Source of the DNA: Flavobacterium luteolum
Lineage (GTDB): Bacteria; Bacteroidota; Bacteroidia; Flavobacteriales; Flavobacteriaceae
Assembly: GCF_027111275.1 (NCBI RefSeq)
Contig: NZ_CP114286.1
Span: forward strand, 3,396,501-3,460,500
Length of the DNA: 64,000 bases
Direction of reading: 5' to 3'
Positions 8,623 to 17,900 of this stretch are shown here, one piece after another. The stretch's first letter is position 1. Each line of letters begins with the position of its first letter. The notes below the pieces were generated by a model. It ran no database searches. It worked only from the letters and a program-made list of their open reading frames with translations, and had not been told where the DNA came from. The position numbers were made by a program, and so were the translations under genes.

Positions 8623-9927
8623 TCAGCTGATTCTGCTTTTTTTCATCCGCTCTTTTATCTGATTCATGTTTCTTTCCATCAGATCCAATATCCGTCTGTG
8701 GTATTTGGAAGCGCTGTTCCTAAATCCCCTGCATTGGATGATTTCCATGTTCCTGAGGGAAAGCTCAATGGTTTCCACCGACTGGCTGTCCACTTTTGCA
8801 GACAGAATAAGCGAGTTTTTTTTCTTGTAATACCCATTGGCAAACACGCAGTGGCGCAGGCTGTCGCCCTCATGCATAAAATCCTGCACATTTTCAATGA
8901 CCGAAACGCTGAGATTTTTTTCCGAGAAGCTCAGTCCGAAAAAATCCTTTTTTTCCTCGGCGTAGATGTTCTGCGCCTCGGCTATTTCCGAGCGCATCCG
9001 AACAAGATATTTTTTTCGCTGAATTGCCGTTTTTCTATCCACTAGCCTGTCGTGCGCTTCGCTGAGGTTATCAGGACAGACAAAAAGCGGATTCCCGATG
9101 TCTTTTTTGAACCATCGCAAAAGCTCGATATAGTCTTCCCAAATCCTGTAGTCGGATATGGTATAGCTGTTTTTGAGGCATGTTTTTACAGCCTGCCAGT
9201 TCTGCCTGATATGCTGTCCGTTCGAAAGCAGATAATAGGAGAGCATGGAATGCTGTGAGGCTTTCAGAAGCGTTTCAGCCAACGAATCGCGCAACAGGGC
9301 TGTGAAGAGAATCTGCGGTGCTATGCCGTGGAACGAAGTCTTGAATCCGTTTCTTTTTAGCGGACTGACGACCTTGAGTTTTGGGTAGACCCTGTAAGGG
9401 GCGATTCGGTATTTTGGGGACTGCTGAAAATCCTTTGGCCTGATTTCAAGGGGGGAATAGTATTTCCATTGGTCGTATGCCTGCGAGAATACGTTACAGC
9501 TCATAGAGAGGCTGCGCACATCGCCTGTCGGGGAAATCCAATGCTGCATGACTTCCTTATGAAAATAAGTTGGCAGGAAATTCTTCTTCATCTGCTTGTG
9601 CGAACAGACGATGCGCACCACCTGATAAGACCCCGCCGTATCAAGAACGGCCGAGTATTCAATTTCCCTGAAATTGGTTTTGTTATAAGGCTGTATTTTA
9701 AGTTTCCCCCTGCAAGTGGAGCATTTGGTGTAGTTCTGGCATTCGGGTTTGGAAATGTCAGGCTTCCAAGAATGGCAGCAGTCAAGGCAATGGAATCTTC
9801 CTCGAGAGAGCACGCCCCATTTGAGGAAAACGGTCTTTTCCGCCCAAGCCGTGGCTTGGGATGAAATCGGCGCAAGCGATGCGCTTAAGGCGCAGATTTC
9901 TTTTTCGATGATGGTTTTAGGGGTCAT
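8623..9927 (-). CDS. pcfJ: PcfJ-like protein with N-terminal zinc ribbon
   Basis: This 434-residue protein has an N-terminal cysteine cluster (Cys47, Cys50/51, Cys63, Cys69, Cys72; CLDC and CSTC pairs) suggesting a zinc ribbon. The C-terminal third matches the PcfJ-like family: VIENVQDFMHEGDSLRHCVF, an aromatic/Lys-rich turn, then an ELSL...CRGFRN strand-helix element. PcfJ was named from the conjugative plasmid pCF10, and homologues are common on Bacteroidota ICEs, where their function is unknown; nucleic-acid binding is plausible from the ribbon. Its start overlaps the pcfK stop by 4 nt, indicating translational coupling. A terminator follows directly. Confidence 0.8.
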   Translation of the reverse strand: MTPKTIIEKEICALSASLAPISSQATAWAEKTVFLKWGVLSRGRFHCLDCCHSWKPDISKPECQNYTKCSTCRGKLKIQPYNKTNFREIEYSAVLDTAGSYQVVRIVCSHKQMKKNFLPTYFHKEVMQHWISPTGDVRSLSMSCNVFSQAYDQWKYYSPLEIRPKDFQQSPKYRIAPYRVYPKLKVVSPLKRNGFKTSFHGIAPQILFTALLRDSLAETLLKASQHSMLSYYLLSNGQHIRQNWQAVKTCLKNSYTISDYRIWEDYIELLRWFKKDIGNPLFVCPDNLSEAHDRLVDRKTAIQRKKYLVRMRSEIAEAQNIYAEEKKDFFGLSFSEKNLSVSVIENVQDFMHEGDSLRHCVFANGYYKKKNSLILSAKVDSQSVETIELSLRNMEIIQCRGFRNSASKYHRRILDLMERNMNQIKERMKKSRIS

Positions 9928-10331
9928 AGGTCAAAAAGTGTTAAGGCTGTCTGAGCAGGTTTTGGAGTTCCTTTTGCAGGAAGCACTTCCGCAGGAGCGG
10001 TGGAAGCATTTTTCTCCACAACGTTTTGAGCAACAGGAACAGGAGCGGAGAACAAATCAGCCTTTTGGGGCTGATCTGTCATCACTCTGCATCTGATTTC
10101 GGGAACTTCACCAATGGTATCATCGTTGTAGTATCTGACCGCCATGTCAAAAATCTCGCTGTCGTCAAAAGCGCACTCGCCTGTTTTTTTGACTTCGGCG
10201 ATGATATATTTCAGGCAATTGTCCAAGTTTTTTGAGGCTTTTTCAAGCATTGGCGCAAAAGCGGAATCGCTCAGCGATTTTTCTTTTAGAAAATCGCCTA
10301 TTCTTGTTTTGAATTTTTCTGAACCGTTCAT
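9924..10331 (-). CDS. pcfK: PcfK-like protein
   Basis: This 135-residue acidic protein has the PcfK pattern: an N-terminal KFKTRIGDFL helix, a conserved LDNCLKYI helix, then the segment around DSEIFDMAVRYYNDD. A Pro/Ala-rich low-complexity tail follows. It is always found next to PcfJ on conjugative elements, and its biochemical function is not known. It overlaps pcfJ by 4 nt (ATGA) and lies 25 nt downstream of a small unknown gene, within the leftward ssb operon. Confidence 0.78.
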   Translation of the reverse strand: MNGSEKFKTRIGDFLKEKSLSDSAFAPMLEKASKNLDNCLKYIIAEVKKTGECAFDDSEIFDMAVRYYNDDTIGEVPEIRCRVMTDQPQKADLFSAPVPVAQNVVEKNASTAPAEVLPAKGTPKPAQTALTLFDL

Positions 10332-10356
10332 AATTGAGAATTTTTAGGGTAATCAG

Positions 10357-10719
10357 TTATCGTTCGAAAACGGTTCGGTAGATGTCAAAGCAATATTCCT
10401 CAAAGCAGAGCCAGCACATGAAAGTGTAGTGGGGCAGGCGGTGGCGGTTCTTAACCGCTTCGCCAAGCGAGTCTTCGATTTCTTCGCGGATATTTTCCAA
10501 ATCGTCAAGATGGGCGATATAGAACCTTTTGCAGTCGGCGTGATAGATGAATTCGGAAACCATCCCGCTGATGCAGCCCATTCTCTGCAAGTCCTCCAAA
10601 AAGGATTTAAGTTTTTCTTTTTTGGTTCCGTCGTAGGAATCCAAGTCCGACAGTATCATTTTATTGAATACCGCGCTTACGGGATATTCGGCGTATATTG
10701 ATTTTGTAAAGGCATACAT
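10357..10719 (-). CDS. Conserved ICE small protein, function unknown
   Basis: This 120-residue soluble protein has no signal peptide or membrane segment. It starts MYAFTKSIYAEYPVSAVF and ends with an aromatic/Cys-rich segment (TFMCWLCFEEYCFDIYR). I do not recognise a named domain, although its position between ssb and pcfK fits small conserved genes of Bacteroidota conjugative elements. It shares strand and close spacing with both neighbours (40 nt after ssb, 25 nt before pcfK), so it is part of the single-strand DNA and early-entry gene set. Confidence 0.65.
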   Translation of the reverse strand: MYAFTKSIYAEYPVSAVFNKMILSDLDSYDGTKKEKLKSFLEDLQRMGCISGMVSEFIYHADCKRFYIAHLDDLENIREEIEDSLGEAVKNRHRLPHYTFMCWLCFEEYCFDIYRTVFER

Positions 10720-10759
10720 GACATTTTTCTTTAGGCTTATACATTTAGGAACTCCGACC

Positions 10760-11149
10760 TTAGAACGGCAGGTCGTCAGGGTCTTTTTCAGAATTCTGCG
10801 AATCGGCGCTTTTCTGCTTTATCGCTTTCTGCTCATTTGCGGCAAAGGCAATAATCTTGATATTGCTTGTGTGAAAGGTCAGGCTTCCATGTGCCTGCGA
10901 ATCGTTTCCGATATAGACATTGAGTCCGATGCGCCCGAAAAGCTCCACAGCCGTCCCTTTTTTAAGATAGTCCGCAACTCCCGTCGAGAGCCAGTACGAA
11001 CAGTCGATGTAGGTCACAATTCTGACAGGCTCGGAGCTGTTTTTAGGCTTGTAGCTGTCGTTTACGGCGATTGAGAAATTCACCACCTGTCTTTCTGCGC
11101 TGACTTTTGCCACTACGGCATCTTTTGTAAGTCTTCCAATGATTTCCAT
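10760..11149 (-). CDS. ssb: Single-stranded DNA-binding protein
   Basis: This 129-residue protein starts at the ATG at 11149 (MEIIGRLTKDAVV), the normal SSB N-terminus; longer upstream in-frame starts would add a non-homologous leader. The OB fold is visible as VVNFSIAVND, then VTYIDCSYW, then GTAVELFGRIG and SLTFHTSNIKI. The tail ends DDLPF, the acidic tip that recruits repair and replication proteins. ICE-borne SSBs protect incoming single-stranded DNA and can dampen the SOS response. It is the first gene of a leftward operon with an unknown gene, pcfK and pcfJ. Confidence 0.92.
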   Translation of the reverse strand: MEIIGRLTKDAVVAKVSAERQVVNFSIAVNDSYKPKNSSEPVRIVTYIDCSYWLSTGVADYLKKGTAVELFGRIGLNVYIGNDSQAHGSLTFHTSNIKIIAFAANEQKAIKQKSADSQNSEKDPDDLPF

Positions 11150-11530
11150 GATTAAAAAATTTAAGTGAGTACTGTTTTGAACTTTCTTTCCCCCTTTCCC
11201 AAAAATTATTTTCAAAAGAAAAAACGGAAAAAAAGAAAGCAAGGAGCCAGTGGACCGCTGGAGGACGCGGAGTTCTATAAGTCCCGAAGGGTGGGGAGGC
11301 GAAGCGGAGCCATTATGCGCATGCAGCGGCCGGGGGACACTATCTTGGCTGTCTTTTTATGCCGTTTCGAATGAAAATGGTTCCAGCTTAAATATAAAAA
11401 GCCGCATTATGCAGCGGAGCAAAAAGGCAGCATAAAAAAAACTGCAGCCCTTGCGGTTTTGAAGTTTTCTTTTGTTTTAATTTTTATATTTGATGTGAAA
11501 AGAGATCTGAAAACATTTAAATCAAATGCG
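11150..11530. other. Gene-free leader region upstream of ssb
   Basis: This 381-bp gap between divergent genes contains no convincing coding sequence. It holds a purine-rich, GC-richer stretch (about 11240-11345) that stands out from the AT-rich surroundings and a small CCGC-N8-GCGG hairpin at 11403-11418. It should carry the promoter of the ssb operon and of the small gene at 11531. I see no clear promoter boxes. Confidence 0.4.
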
Positions 11531-11779
11531 ATGGAAAAGGCTATAAGACTAAGGGTGCGAAAGGACTTGGACGGGAGGCAGCAGTTTAATATAATCAAGC
11601 TCAAAGGGAGCCTTATATCGAAAGGATATACCGAAATTATACACATTTTGGACCAAGACGATGAATTTCATATCAATTCTTTCGAAACTTCAAAAGAAAG
11701 CAGCAGGGAAGTGCGGGAGTTTATAACTACATTCATAAGTGAGGAAAACCTAAATGATGCCGTCACAATTTTCAGCTAG
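11531..11779 (+). CDS. Small hypothetical protein
   Basis: This 82-residue protein starts MEKAIRLRVRKDLDG. I chose the ATG at 11531 because the upstream in-frame extension is a hydrophobic AT-rich leader without sense. It is a mixed alpha/beta protein with a basic N-terminus and an acidic C-terminus (SREVREFITTFISEENL). I do not recognise it. It is a single gene divergent from ssb, followed by a hairpin at 11825-11852. Confidence 0.55.
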   Translation: MEKAIRLRVRKDLDGRQQFNIIKLKGSLISKGYTEIIHILDQDDEFHINSFETSKESSREVREFITTFISEENLNDAVTIFS

Positions 11780-11824
11780 CCTGCCTAAAGCAAATCATGC
11801 AAATAAAAATAGCGGCATTCCATA

Positions 11825-11852
11825 CCATTATTGCGCATTGGCAGCATAATGG
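11825..11852. repeat. Inverted repeat CCATTAT / ATAATGG
   Basis: CCATTAT (11825-11831) and ATAATGG (11846-11852) pair perfectly around a 14-nt loop. There is no T-run, so it is a weak terminator candidate for the small gene ending at 11779. Confidence 0.35.
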
Positions 11853-11963
11853 AGAAAGCGGAATTTCCATTGAAATTGCAGGCATTATGCATTCATTTAA
11901 TAATATTAAAAATTTACCTATTTTTATATTAAAGTTTTCATTCAACATTTAATATTTTAGGAA

Positions 11964-12428
11964 ATGAATATTGATTATCAGGACGATAATTTTTTTAATG
12001 TGGATTATGTATATAGAATCCAAACCTTTGAAAAGTATCTGGAGAATACAATATCTTCGGAAGAGCATTATGCGAATTACAAGGCCGGACTGATGCCTGA
12101 TGTCTTCTATGAACATAACATACCTGCCGTTCTAGGCCTGTTCAGAAAGGAATTCCGTGACTTAAAATCAGGAACAGAAAGGTATGAGCAGGACAATAAC
12201 AATGATTTTCCCATGCTTAAGGCTTTTATCAATACCGAAAGGGAATTGCGAAAAGTATTGGACAACAGCCAGCTTGAGGATTATGCCTCGAAGCTGGAAT
12301 GGGCATTTGACCATCAGAAGACCGATGGAAGGGCAGGAGCAGTCAGCCGATTTTTTTTGGCGACGCCGACACTGGACAGCTATCTGTTTCAGGTTGAAAA
12401 AATATTCGGAAAAGGGATTCTGGACTGA
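11964..12428 (+). CDS. Hypothetical protein
   Basis: This 154-residue acidic soluble protein (starts MNIDYQDDNFFNVDY) is predicted mostly helical, with no signal peptide or membrane segment. I do not recognise a family. It is followed 70 nt later by another small unknown gene on the same strand, so the two may form an operon of ICE accessory genes. Confidence 0.6.
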   Translation: MNIDYQDDNFFNVDYVYRIQTFEKYLENTISSEEHYANYKAGLMPDVFYEHNIPAVLGLFRKEFRDLKSGTERYEQDNNNDFPMLKAFINTERELRKVLDNSQLEDYASKLEWAFDHQKTDGRAGAVSRFFLATPTLDSYLFQVEKIFGKGILD

Positions 12429-12498
12429 TTTTTAAAATCCAAAGGATCATTTCTGGGCAAATATTTGAAGGGATGGAAATTTCAATAATAATCTGGTT

Positions 12499-12891
12499 AT
12501 GGAGCTACATTTTGAAGATTTTGCACTCACCATCAAGGCCAAAGATATGGATGTACCCTATAATCTGATGGACGAAGCTCTGTTTCTAGCAGTCCGTCCC
12601 CATCTTATCGACTTATTATCCGGTAATAAAACGGAAATTATATGCTTTGGAGCAGCTCCCGACAATGGAGCAGACGCACAGGATGAACTTTTGGGAAACG
12701 GCGTTTTCTTTCGGATTATCGGCTATGAGAAGAATTTAGGGGTCGATCTGCAAAGCAGTCCCGAAGAAATTCTGAATGCTTTCCATTATCTGGTTTATAA
12801 TTTCACGCCGAGATGGACTACGATCTTTGTGGAAGAGGGAGAAACCAAAAAGGAGGCCACAATTGAGCTGATGTACCAGGAAGTATTCTAG
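12499..12891 (+). CDS. Hypothetical protein
   Basis: This 130-residue protein (starts MELHFEDFALTIKAKDMD) appears to be a mixed alpha/beta soluble protein with no recognised motif. Same-strand neighbours are the unknown gene at 11964 and the DUF1810 gene at 13074. Such small acidic proteins are frequent ICE cargo, for example immunity or antitoxin proteins, but nothing in this sequence decides that. Confidence 0.58.
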   Translation: MELHFEDFALTIKAKDMDVPYNLMDEALFLAVRPHLIDLLSGNKTEIICFGAAPDNGADAQDELLGNGVFFRIIGYEKNLGVDLQSSPEEILNAFHYLVYNFTPRWTTIFVEEGETKKEATIELMYQEVF

Positions 12892-13073
12892 GAGAACCTT
12901 ATATGAGCCCTTAGATTTGCTGCGATTAGATAGCTAAAATACACTATGGATCCTAAATTGTATTAGCCCAATCGAATGTCAGGCATTGGAAAAGCAGAGA
13001 AGTTGAACCTACAATTATCTTTTGCGCAAAATAGAGGATGCAATCATTGTCAAACTAAAACAGGAGACTGGCT

Positions 13074-13508
13074 ATGAATCTGGAAGATGGCTTAGAAAGA
13101 TATATATCGGCACAAAAAGACCTTTACCATCAGGCCTTGGACGAAATCAAGGACGGAAAGAAGCTAAGCCATTGGATGTGGTTTGTTTTTCCGCAGATCA
13201 GGGGCCTTGGATTTACCGACTACAACGTGTATTACGGAATAAAAGACCTGTATGAGGCCGAACAATACCTCTGTGACCCAGTACTGGGAAAACGTCTGGT
13301 GGAAATCACCAACGCAGCCTTTTCCCTAGAAGGAAACACGGCCTTGGAAATTTTCGGCAGACCTGACTCGAGAAAACTCAAGTCCTGCATGACGCTGTTC
13401 AGCCAACTCCAGAATACAGATCCCATATTCCAGAAAGTATTGGACAAATATTATGACGGACTGCATGATGAGAAGACAATCTCAATTCTGGCGTCACAAA
13501 AAAAATAG
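13074..13508 (+). CDS. DUF1810 family protein
   Basis: This 144-residue protein spans the whole DUF1810 family: an N-terminal L.RY..AQ motif, the diagnostic HWMWFVFPQIRGLG block, then a YGI...EA.QYL..P.LG.RL segment and a C-terminal SCMTLF / VLDKYYDG region. DUF1810 proteins are often linked genomically to ADP-ribose/NAD-related genes; their activity is not established in my knowledge. The start MNLEDGLERYISAQK matches the family. The gene stands alone, flanked by unknown genes, on the plus strand. Confidence 0.88.
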   Translation: MNLEDGLERYISAQKDLYHQALDEIKDGKKLSHWMWFVFPQIRGLGFTDYNVYYGIKDLYEAEQYLCDPVLGKRLVEITNAAFSLEGNTALEIFGRPDSRKLKSCMTLFSQLQNTDPIFQKVLDKYYDGLHDEKTISILASQKK

Positions 13509-13592
13509 TAACTAGAACATTTCATAAAAATAGAATCCAACAATTTACTGCTCTATTTTGAAAGCCCTGCCTAAAAATGGCAGCCTGGCATT

Positions 13593-14039
13593 TTATAAAT
13601 CCACAAAACTAAGTTTTACGATTTTTAGATAAGCATCGGTCACTTTGCTGAGTTCCGGCATAAGCTCCTGCATTTTTGCTTTTACGATTGCATCGCGCTG
13701 CTGCTGCTCTGCCGCATATTTCTCTGCCCTTTCTTCAGGGGGCTGCCCAATTTCGGTATGGCCGGGATCAATTGGAATGAAATCGTCATCTGAAATTTTT
13801 GAATCTTCATTATCTTCCTGCTTCCATCTTTGATATTTTGCCTCCTCGTAGGCATTGTAGAGGTATTCATATAGGATTCCTTGACATCGGTTTAAATGTT
13901 CCCAGGGCATGGGATCTTCCTCAACGAACTCATGGGGATAAGTATAGAGCGTAATTTCCATTCGGGAATACAGGTCAACTTTATAGTAATCAACAAATTC
14001 CTGATCGGCAACTCCTTTGAAATAATCAATTTCTTCCAT
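13593..14039 (-). CDS. Hypothetical acidic protein downstream of SRAP gene
   Basis: This 148-residue protein starts at the ATG at 14039 (MEEIDYFKGVADQE), which leaves a 10-nt gap from the SRAP stop at 14050. A longer in-frame start would overlap the SRAP gene and is less likely. The protein is acidic and Tyr-rich in the middle, with a charged helix (AEKYAAEQQQRDAIVKAKM) near the end. I do not recognise a family. Close spacing says it is co-transcribed with the SRAP gene and may act with it at damaged DNA (inference). Confidence 0.6.
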   Translation of the reverse strand: MEEIDYFKGVADQEFVDYYKVDLYSRMEITLYTYPHEFVEEDPMPWEHLNRCQGILYEYLYNAYEEAKYQRWKQEDNEDSKISDDDFIPIDPGHTEIGQPPEERAEKYAAEQQQRDAIVKAKMQELMPELSKVTDAYLKIVKLSFVDL

Positions 14040-14049
14040 AACAAATTTT

Positions 14050-14673
14050 TTATACTTTAAACGCAACAATGTTTCCTTCATATGGAAAGGCAAAATCCTC
14101 AATTTTGACAGACTGGTCAAGCCATGCAGATTCATCCTGCCTTTTAAGCATTATCGGCATGCGCATTTTATGGTTGTGTACAAACCGCATCAGTTCATTG
14201 GCTTTGGTAGTGACCATGGTATAAGTGTTCATAACTTCATCAGATACCGGATCCGTCCATGTGGAATACAGTCCAGCAAAAGTGAAGATCTCGTCGTCCT
14301 GCGAATTGATCTGGTATTTGTCTTTGCTTTTTCCTTTTTCATCATTCCAATGCCATTCATAATAGGCCGATGCTATTATCAGGCATCTGTTGTGTGTTAT
14401 ATTTTTAAAGGAAGCTTTCTCATCAATGGATTCAATCCTTGCATTGAGGGTGTTTTTTCTAAAATCCGCATCCTTTGCCCATGTCGGCATCAATCCCCAA
14501 GTATAGTCTGTGGTAATCAGGCGGGGGGATGAATCAAGTATTATGGGGATATTGGGATGCGCAAATCCATTAATGAAATCTGACTGAAGATAGGTTTCCT
14601 CATTGTCGACTTCTGCATTAAACCGCCGTTTTACATTTTCAATTGCAGCGGACTGCTGGGTATAGTAACACAT
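14050..14673 (-). CDS. SOS response-associated peptidase (SRAP, YedK/HMCES family)
   Basis: This 207-residue protein starts at 14673, because SRAP proteins need Cys2 exposed after Met removal and this start gives MCYYTQQ. Other signatures are LNAR.E (Asn77, Arg79), AYYEW with Glu106, and the His168 region followed by RMPIML. The family forms a covalent thiazolidine link with abasic sites in single-stranded DNA and protects them from breakage. It sits close to a DnaE-type and a Y-family polymerase gene on the same strand, a combination that fits a damage-tolerance module, although a 290-bp gap with a small opposite-strand ORF lies between. It is probably co-transcribed with the unknown gene that follows by 10 nt. 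Confidence 0.92.
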   Translation of the reverse strand: MCYYTQQSAAIENVKRRFNAEVDNEETYLQSDFINGFAHPNIPIILDSSPRLITTDYTWGLMPTWAKDADFRKNTLNARIESIDEKASFKNITHNRCLIIASAYYEWHWNDEKGKSKDKYQINSQDDEIFTFAGLYSTWTDPVSDEVMNTYTMVTTKANELMRFVHNHKMRMPIMLKRQDESAWLDQSVKIEDFAFPYEGNIVAFKV

Positions 14674-14779
14674 AAATAACTGCATTAAGTTAAAAAAATA
14701 CCTTATTCTGTTAGTCTTAAATCCTTAAAGGGCTGCCTGCTGAATTTTGGTGTCCTAGATTTGGCATCAAAACAGCATA

Positions 14780-14932
14780 ATGACCCGCTACCAATTTGAT
14801 ATAAAACATATTGAAAACCTTATTTTTATAAATGAGCAAAGGAAAAAAAGACTGCGGCAAAAAAACAGCAGAAAACTGTTTTGGATCATAATTCTTTTTG
14901 TGTCCCTATTTCTTGCATTCTATCAAATTTAG
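14780..14932 (+). CDS. Predicted 50-residue single-pass membrane protein
   Basis: A short reading frame starts at ATG 14780 and stops at TAG 14930-14932. The product has a polar N-terminus (MTRYQFDIKHIENL), a strongly basic stretch (residues 21-32, RKKRLRQKNSRK), then a single hydrophobic segment (about 34-49, LFWIIILFVSLFLAFY). That positive-inside order fits an inner-membrane peptide. It lies on the opposite strand between the SRAP and dnaE genes. No family is recognised. It is supported only by composition and layout, so it could be chance. Confidence 0.45.
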   Translation: MTRYQFDIKHIENLIFINEQRKKRLRQKNSRKLFWIIILFVSLFLAFYQI

Positions 14933-14963
14933 TCCGTAATTAGCATTTTACATAAAAAAGCAT

Positions 14964-17900
14964 TCAAAATTTCATTCTGTGTCGCGGCAGGTTTATTTCA
15001 TGCTCCTGCGGATAAGGCTTGCGGTGCGTGCTGCTCACATCCTGCTTTATGTTATGCTGCGTCGTAAATCTTTTATCAGAGTCTGAATATCTCGGATCGG
15101 GGATGAAAGGCATTTTCGCCATTCTGGAAATGGTGATCGTCGGGAAATGGTAATCAATTTCCACGGTTCCCAGAAGCAGATAGCATCCTCCTCCCTGAAA
15201 TGGATTGTTTGCCAGGCTGTCAGGAAAATGCGCTGTATCAAAATATGCCCCTTCATGGTCAATCCATGTACCGAAATACATATTGCCCTTTTTGGTAGGC
15301 ACCTGTTTGGTCGAGATCAGGTAGGCCAGCATGCGCACCTGCCTTTTATGGTATTTCAGAAGATCGCGCACCATCACATCCCCGCGGTGCCTGGTCTGGA
15401 GCAGATCAAAAACCGAGCACGATATGGGGAAGTTCAGCAGCTCGATTTCATCAAAAGCATCCTCAAATACCGAACGCTCCAGAACAGGCAGCCTGAATTC
15501 CTTGGCAGGCTCGCGGATCAGCATCAGCCCGCGGTTTTCAGGCTTGAAATTATTCATCAGCAGGCTTACCTGGACAAGCAGCTCATTTTTGGCTTTTCCC
15601 GTAAATCGGAAAGCGCCTATGAAAACGAGAACCTTTACATTCTCAATGCCCATGGGAACCCTGTTAATGAAGTCTTCGAGCGATTTATAAATGCCGTTTC
15701 TCCCACGTTCAAAAGCAATGAACTGCGAGAGTTTGGAATCCAGGCCCTGCAGGTGCATAAATCCCAGATAAATATCCAAGCCGTAGAGAGCAGTTTCATA
15801 TTCGCTTTTGTTCACGCAAGGGGCATGAATTTTGGCTCCGGCCATTCTGGCTTCGTGCACGTAGATTTCAGTGCGGTAGAATCCTCCCTGATTATTGATT
15901 ACGGCAACCATGAATTCAATAGGGTAGTGCACCTTCAGGTAAAGGCTCTGGTAGCTTTCCACAGCGTAAGATGCAGAGTGTGCCTTGCAGAAGGAATAGC
16001 CTGCAAAGGATTCGATCTGGCGGTAGATTTCACGGCTGAGTTCTTCGGGGTGCCCTTTGGCGGCGGCAGAAATAAAAAAGTCGTCCTTGACTTTTTGCAG
16101 TGTGGCTTTTGAGCGTCCTTTTCCCGACATAGCGCGTCTTAGGATGTCGCCGTCTGCGGCGGAAAGGCCTCCGTAATGCAGGGCAATTTTGATCACGTCT
16201 TCCTGATATACCATAATACCGTAGGTTTCTCCGAGCTGCTGCTCGAAAACCGGATGGAAATACTCAAATTTTGACGGGTTGTTGTGCCGGAAAATATATT
16301 CCTTCATCATTCCTGATTGCGCCACTCCGGGACGGATAATGGAAGAGGCAGCCACAAGTGTTTTATAATTGTCACATTTCAATCGGCGCAGCAGTCCACG
16401 CATGGCAGGGCTTTCAATATAAAAGCATCCTATTGTTCTCCCTTCCGCAAGATACACGTTTGCGGAATGTTCGTTTTTTGACAGCCTTGTATCGCGGATA
16501 TTGATCCGCAGACCCTTGTTTTTCTCAATCAGTTTTACAGTATCATCAATATGTCCGATGCCTCTCTGGCTTAGTATGTCAAATTTATCAAAACCGATGT
16601 CTTCAGCAGTATGCATATCAAAAAGGACTATTGGGAATCCTTTTGGAGGCATTTCCAATGGCGTGTAGTTGGTCAGCGGCTCTTCAGAAATCAGAATCCC
16701 GCAGGAATGCATGCTGCGCATATTGGGATATTTCTCAAGCATCATGCCATATTCCTGAACCAATTTGACTATTGAGTTGGTCTGCTGGAGCTTCATGGGA
16801 TTTTTTGCCAGCATATCCAGCTCGTCTTTCGGCAGTCCGAATACCTTGCCGACCTCGCGGAAAATCGAGCGGTATTTGAATTCCACATTAGTGCCGCAGA
16901 AAGCCACATTCTCGTAACCGTAGCGGTCAAAGATGTATTTCAAGATAACATCCCTTTCCTTCCACGACCAGTCGATATCGAAATCGGGCGGGCTCTTGCG
17001 GTTTTCATTCAGGAACCGCTCGAAATACAGGTCAAGCTCCAAAGGACAGATGTCCGTTATTCCCAGACAGTAGGCAATTATGCTGTTGGCGCCCGAGCCC
17101 CTGCCTATATGAAGGAAGCCCCGGCTGTTGCTGTAGCGTATGATATCCCATGTGATAAGGAAGTAGCCGCTGAATTCCAGGTCGTTGATGACTTTCAGTT
17201 CCTTCTCCACACGTGCTTTTGCCTGGTCATTATGGCGTCCGTAACGCCATGCAAGACCTTCCTCGGCAAGAGTGGTAAGAAGGGCTATGTCTCCTTTTTT
17301 ATTTTTGGTGTAGTGCTTTTTGTTTTTCGGGCTTTCAAAATCATATTTAAAATTGCAGCGTTCAATAATGTCCTCAGTATTACGGATGATCTGGGGATAG
17401 TCTTTATATAAATTGACAAGTTCAGCCTGGGGGATCATCATGTCAGTTTTCCTGCAGCAGTCATCTTGCCCGAGTTTGGACAAAAGCTCATTGAGGTCAA
17501 CGGCGCGCAGAATTCTGTGAAGATTGTATTCCCTTTTGGTTCGGAATACCACCGGCTGGAGGACAACCATTTTGGAAATCTTTTTTTTAAGTCCAGGCAT
17601 GAAAAGCCTGCCGAGCTGGTCAGGCTGAATGCCGATAAATTCATTTTCGCTGAGATCCGCAGGTGCATTTTCCAGAGTGTATATAAAATAAGCCGCTTCA
17701 ATAGCGGGAGCCTTTTCAGGCAGGGGAGCGCCGCTGAAATTATGATCGGTCAGAAAGCGGTTCATCTGCGCGAGTCCTGCAGCATTTTTGGCCAGGCCGA
17801 TGTAGCGGAATTTATGCTCCGAACGAAACTCGATTCCGACCAGCGGTTTTATGCCTAAGCCTTCGCATCCTTTTATAAAATCATAAATGCCGGTTACGGT

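Noticed and set aside
8569..9045. Plus-strand frame of 158 codons over the end of the pcfJ gene
   Set aside because: It runs through the pcfJ terminator and is antisense to conserved PcfJ residues.
11150..11242. N-terminal extension of SSB
   Set aside because: The extra residues are hydrophobic and not SSB-like; MEIIGRLTKD at 11149 is the standard start.
11309..11892. Recurring CATTATGC / GCATAATG words around 11.3-11.9 kb and elsewhere
   Set aside because: Copies are short, irregularly spaced and found in both orientations; no array, CRISPR spacing or element ends could be supported.
15147..16112. Long plus-strand frame (321 codons) inside the dnaE gene
   Set aside because: It is antisense to the well-matched polymerase domain and has a composition expected from a shadow frame.
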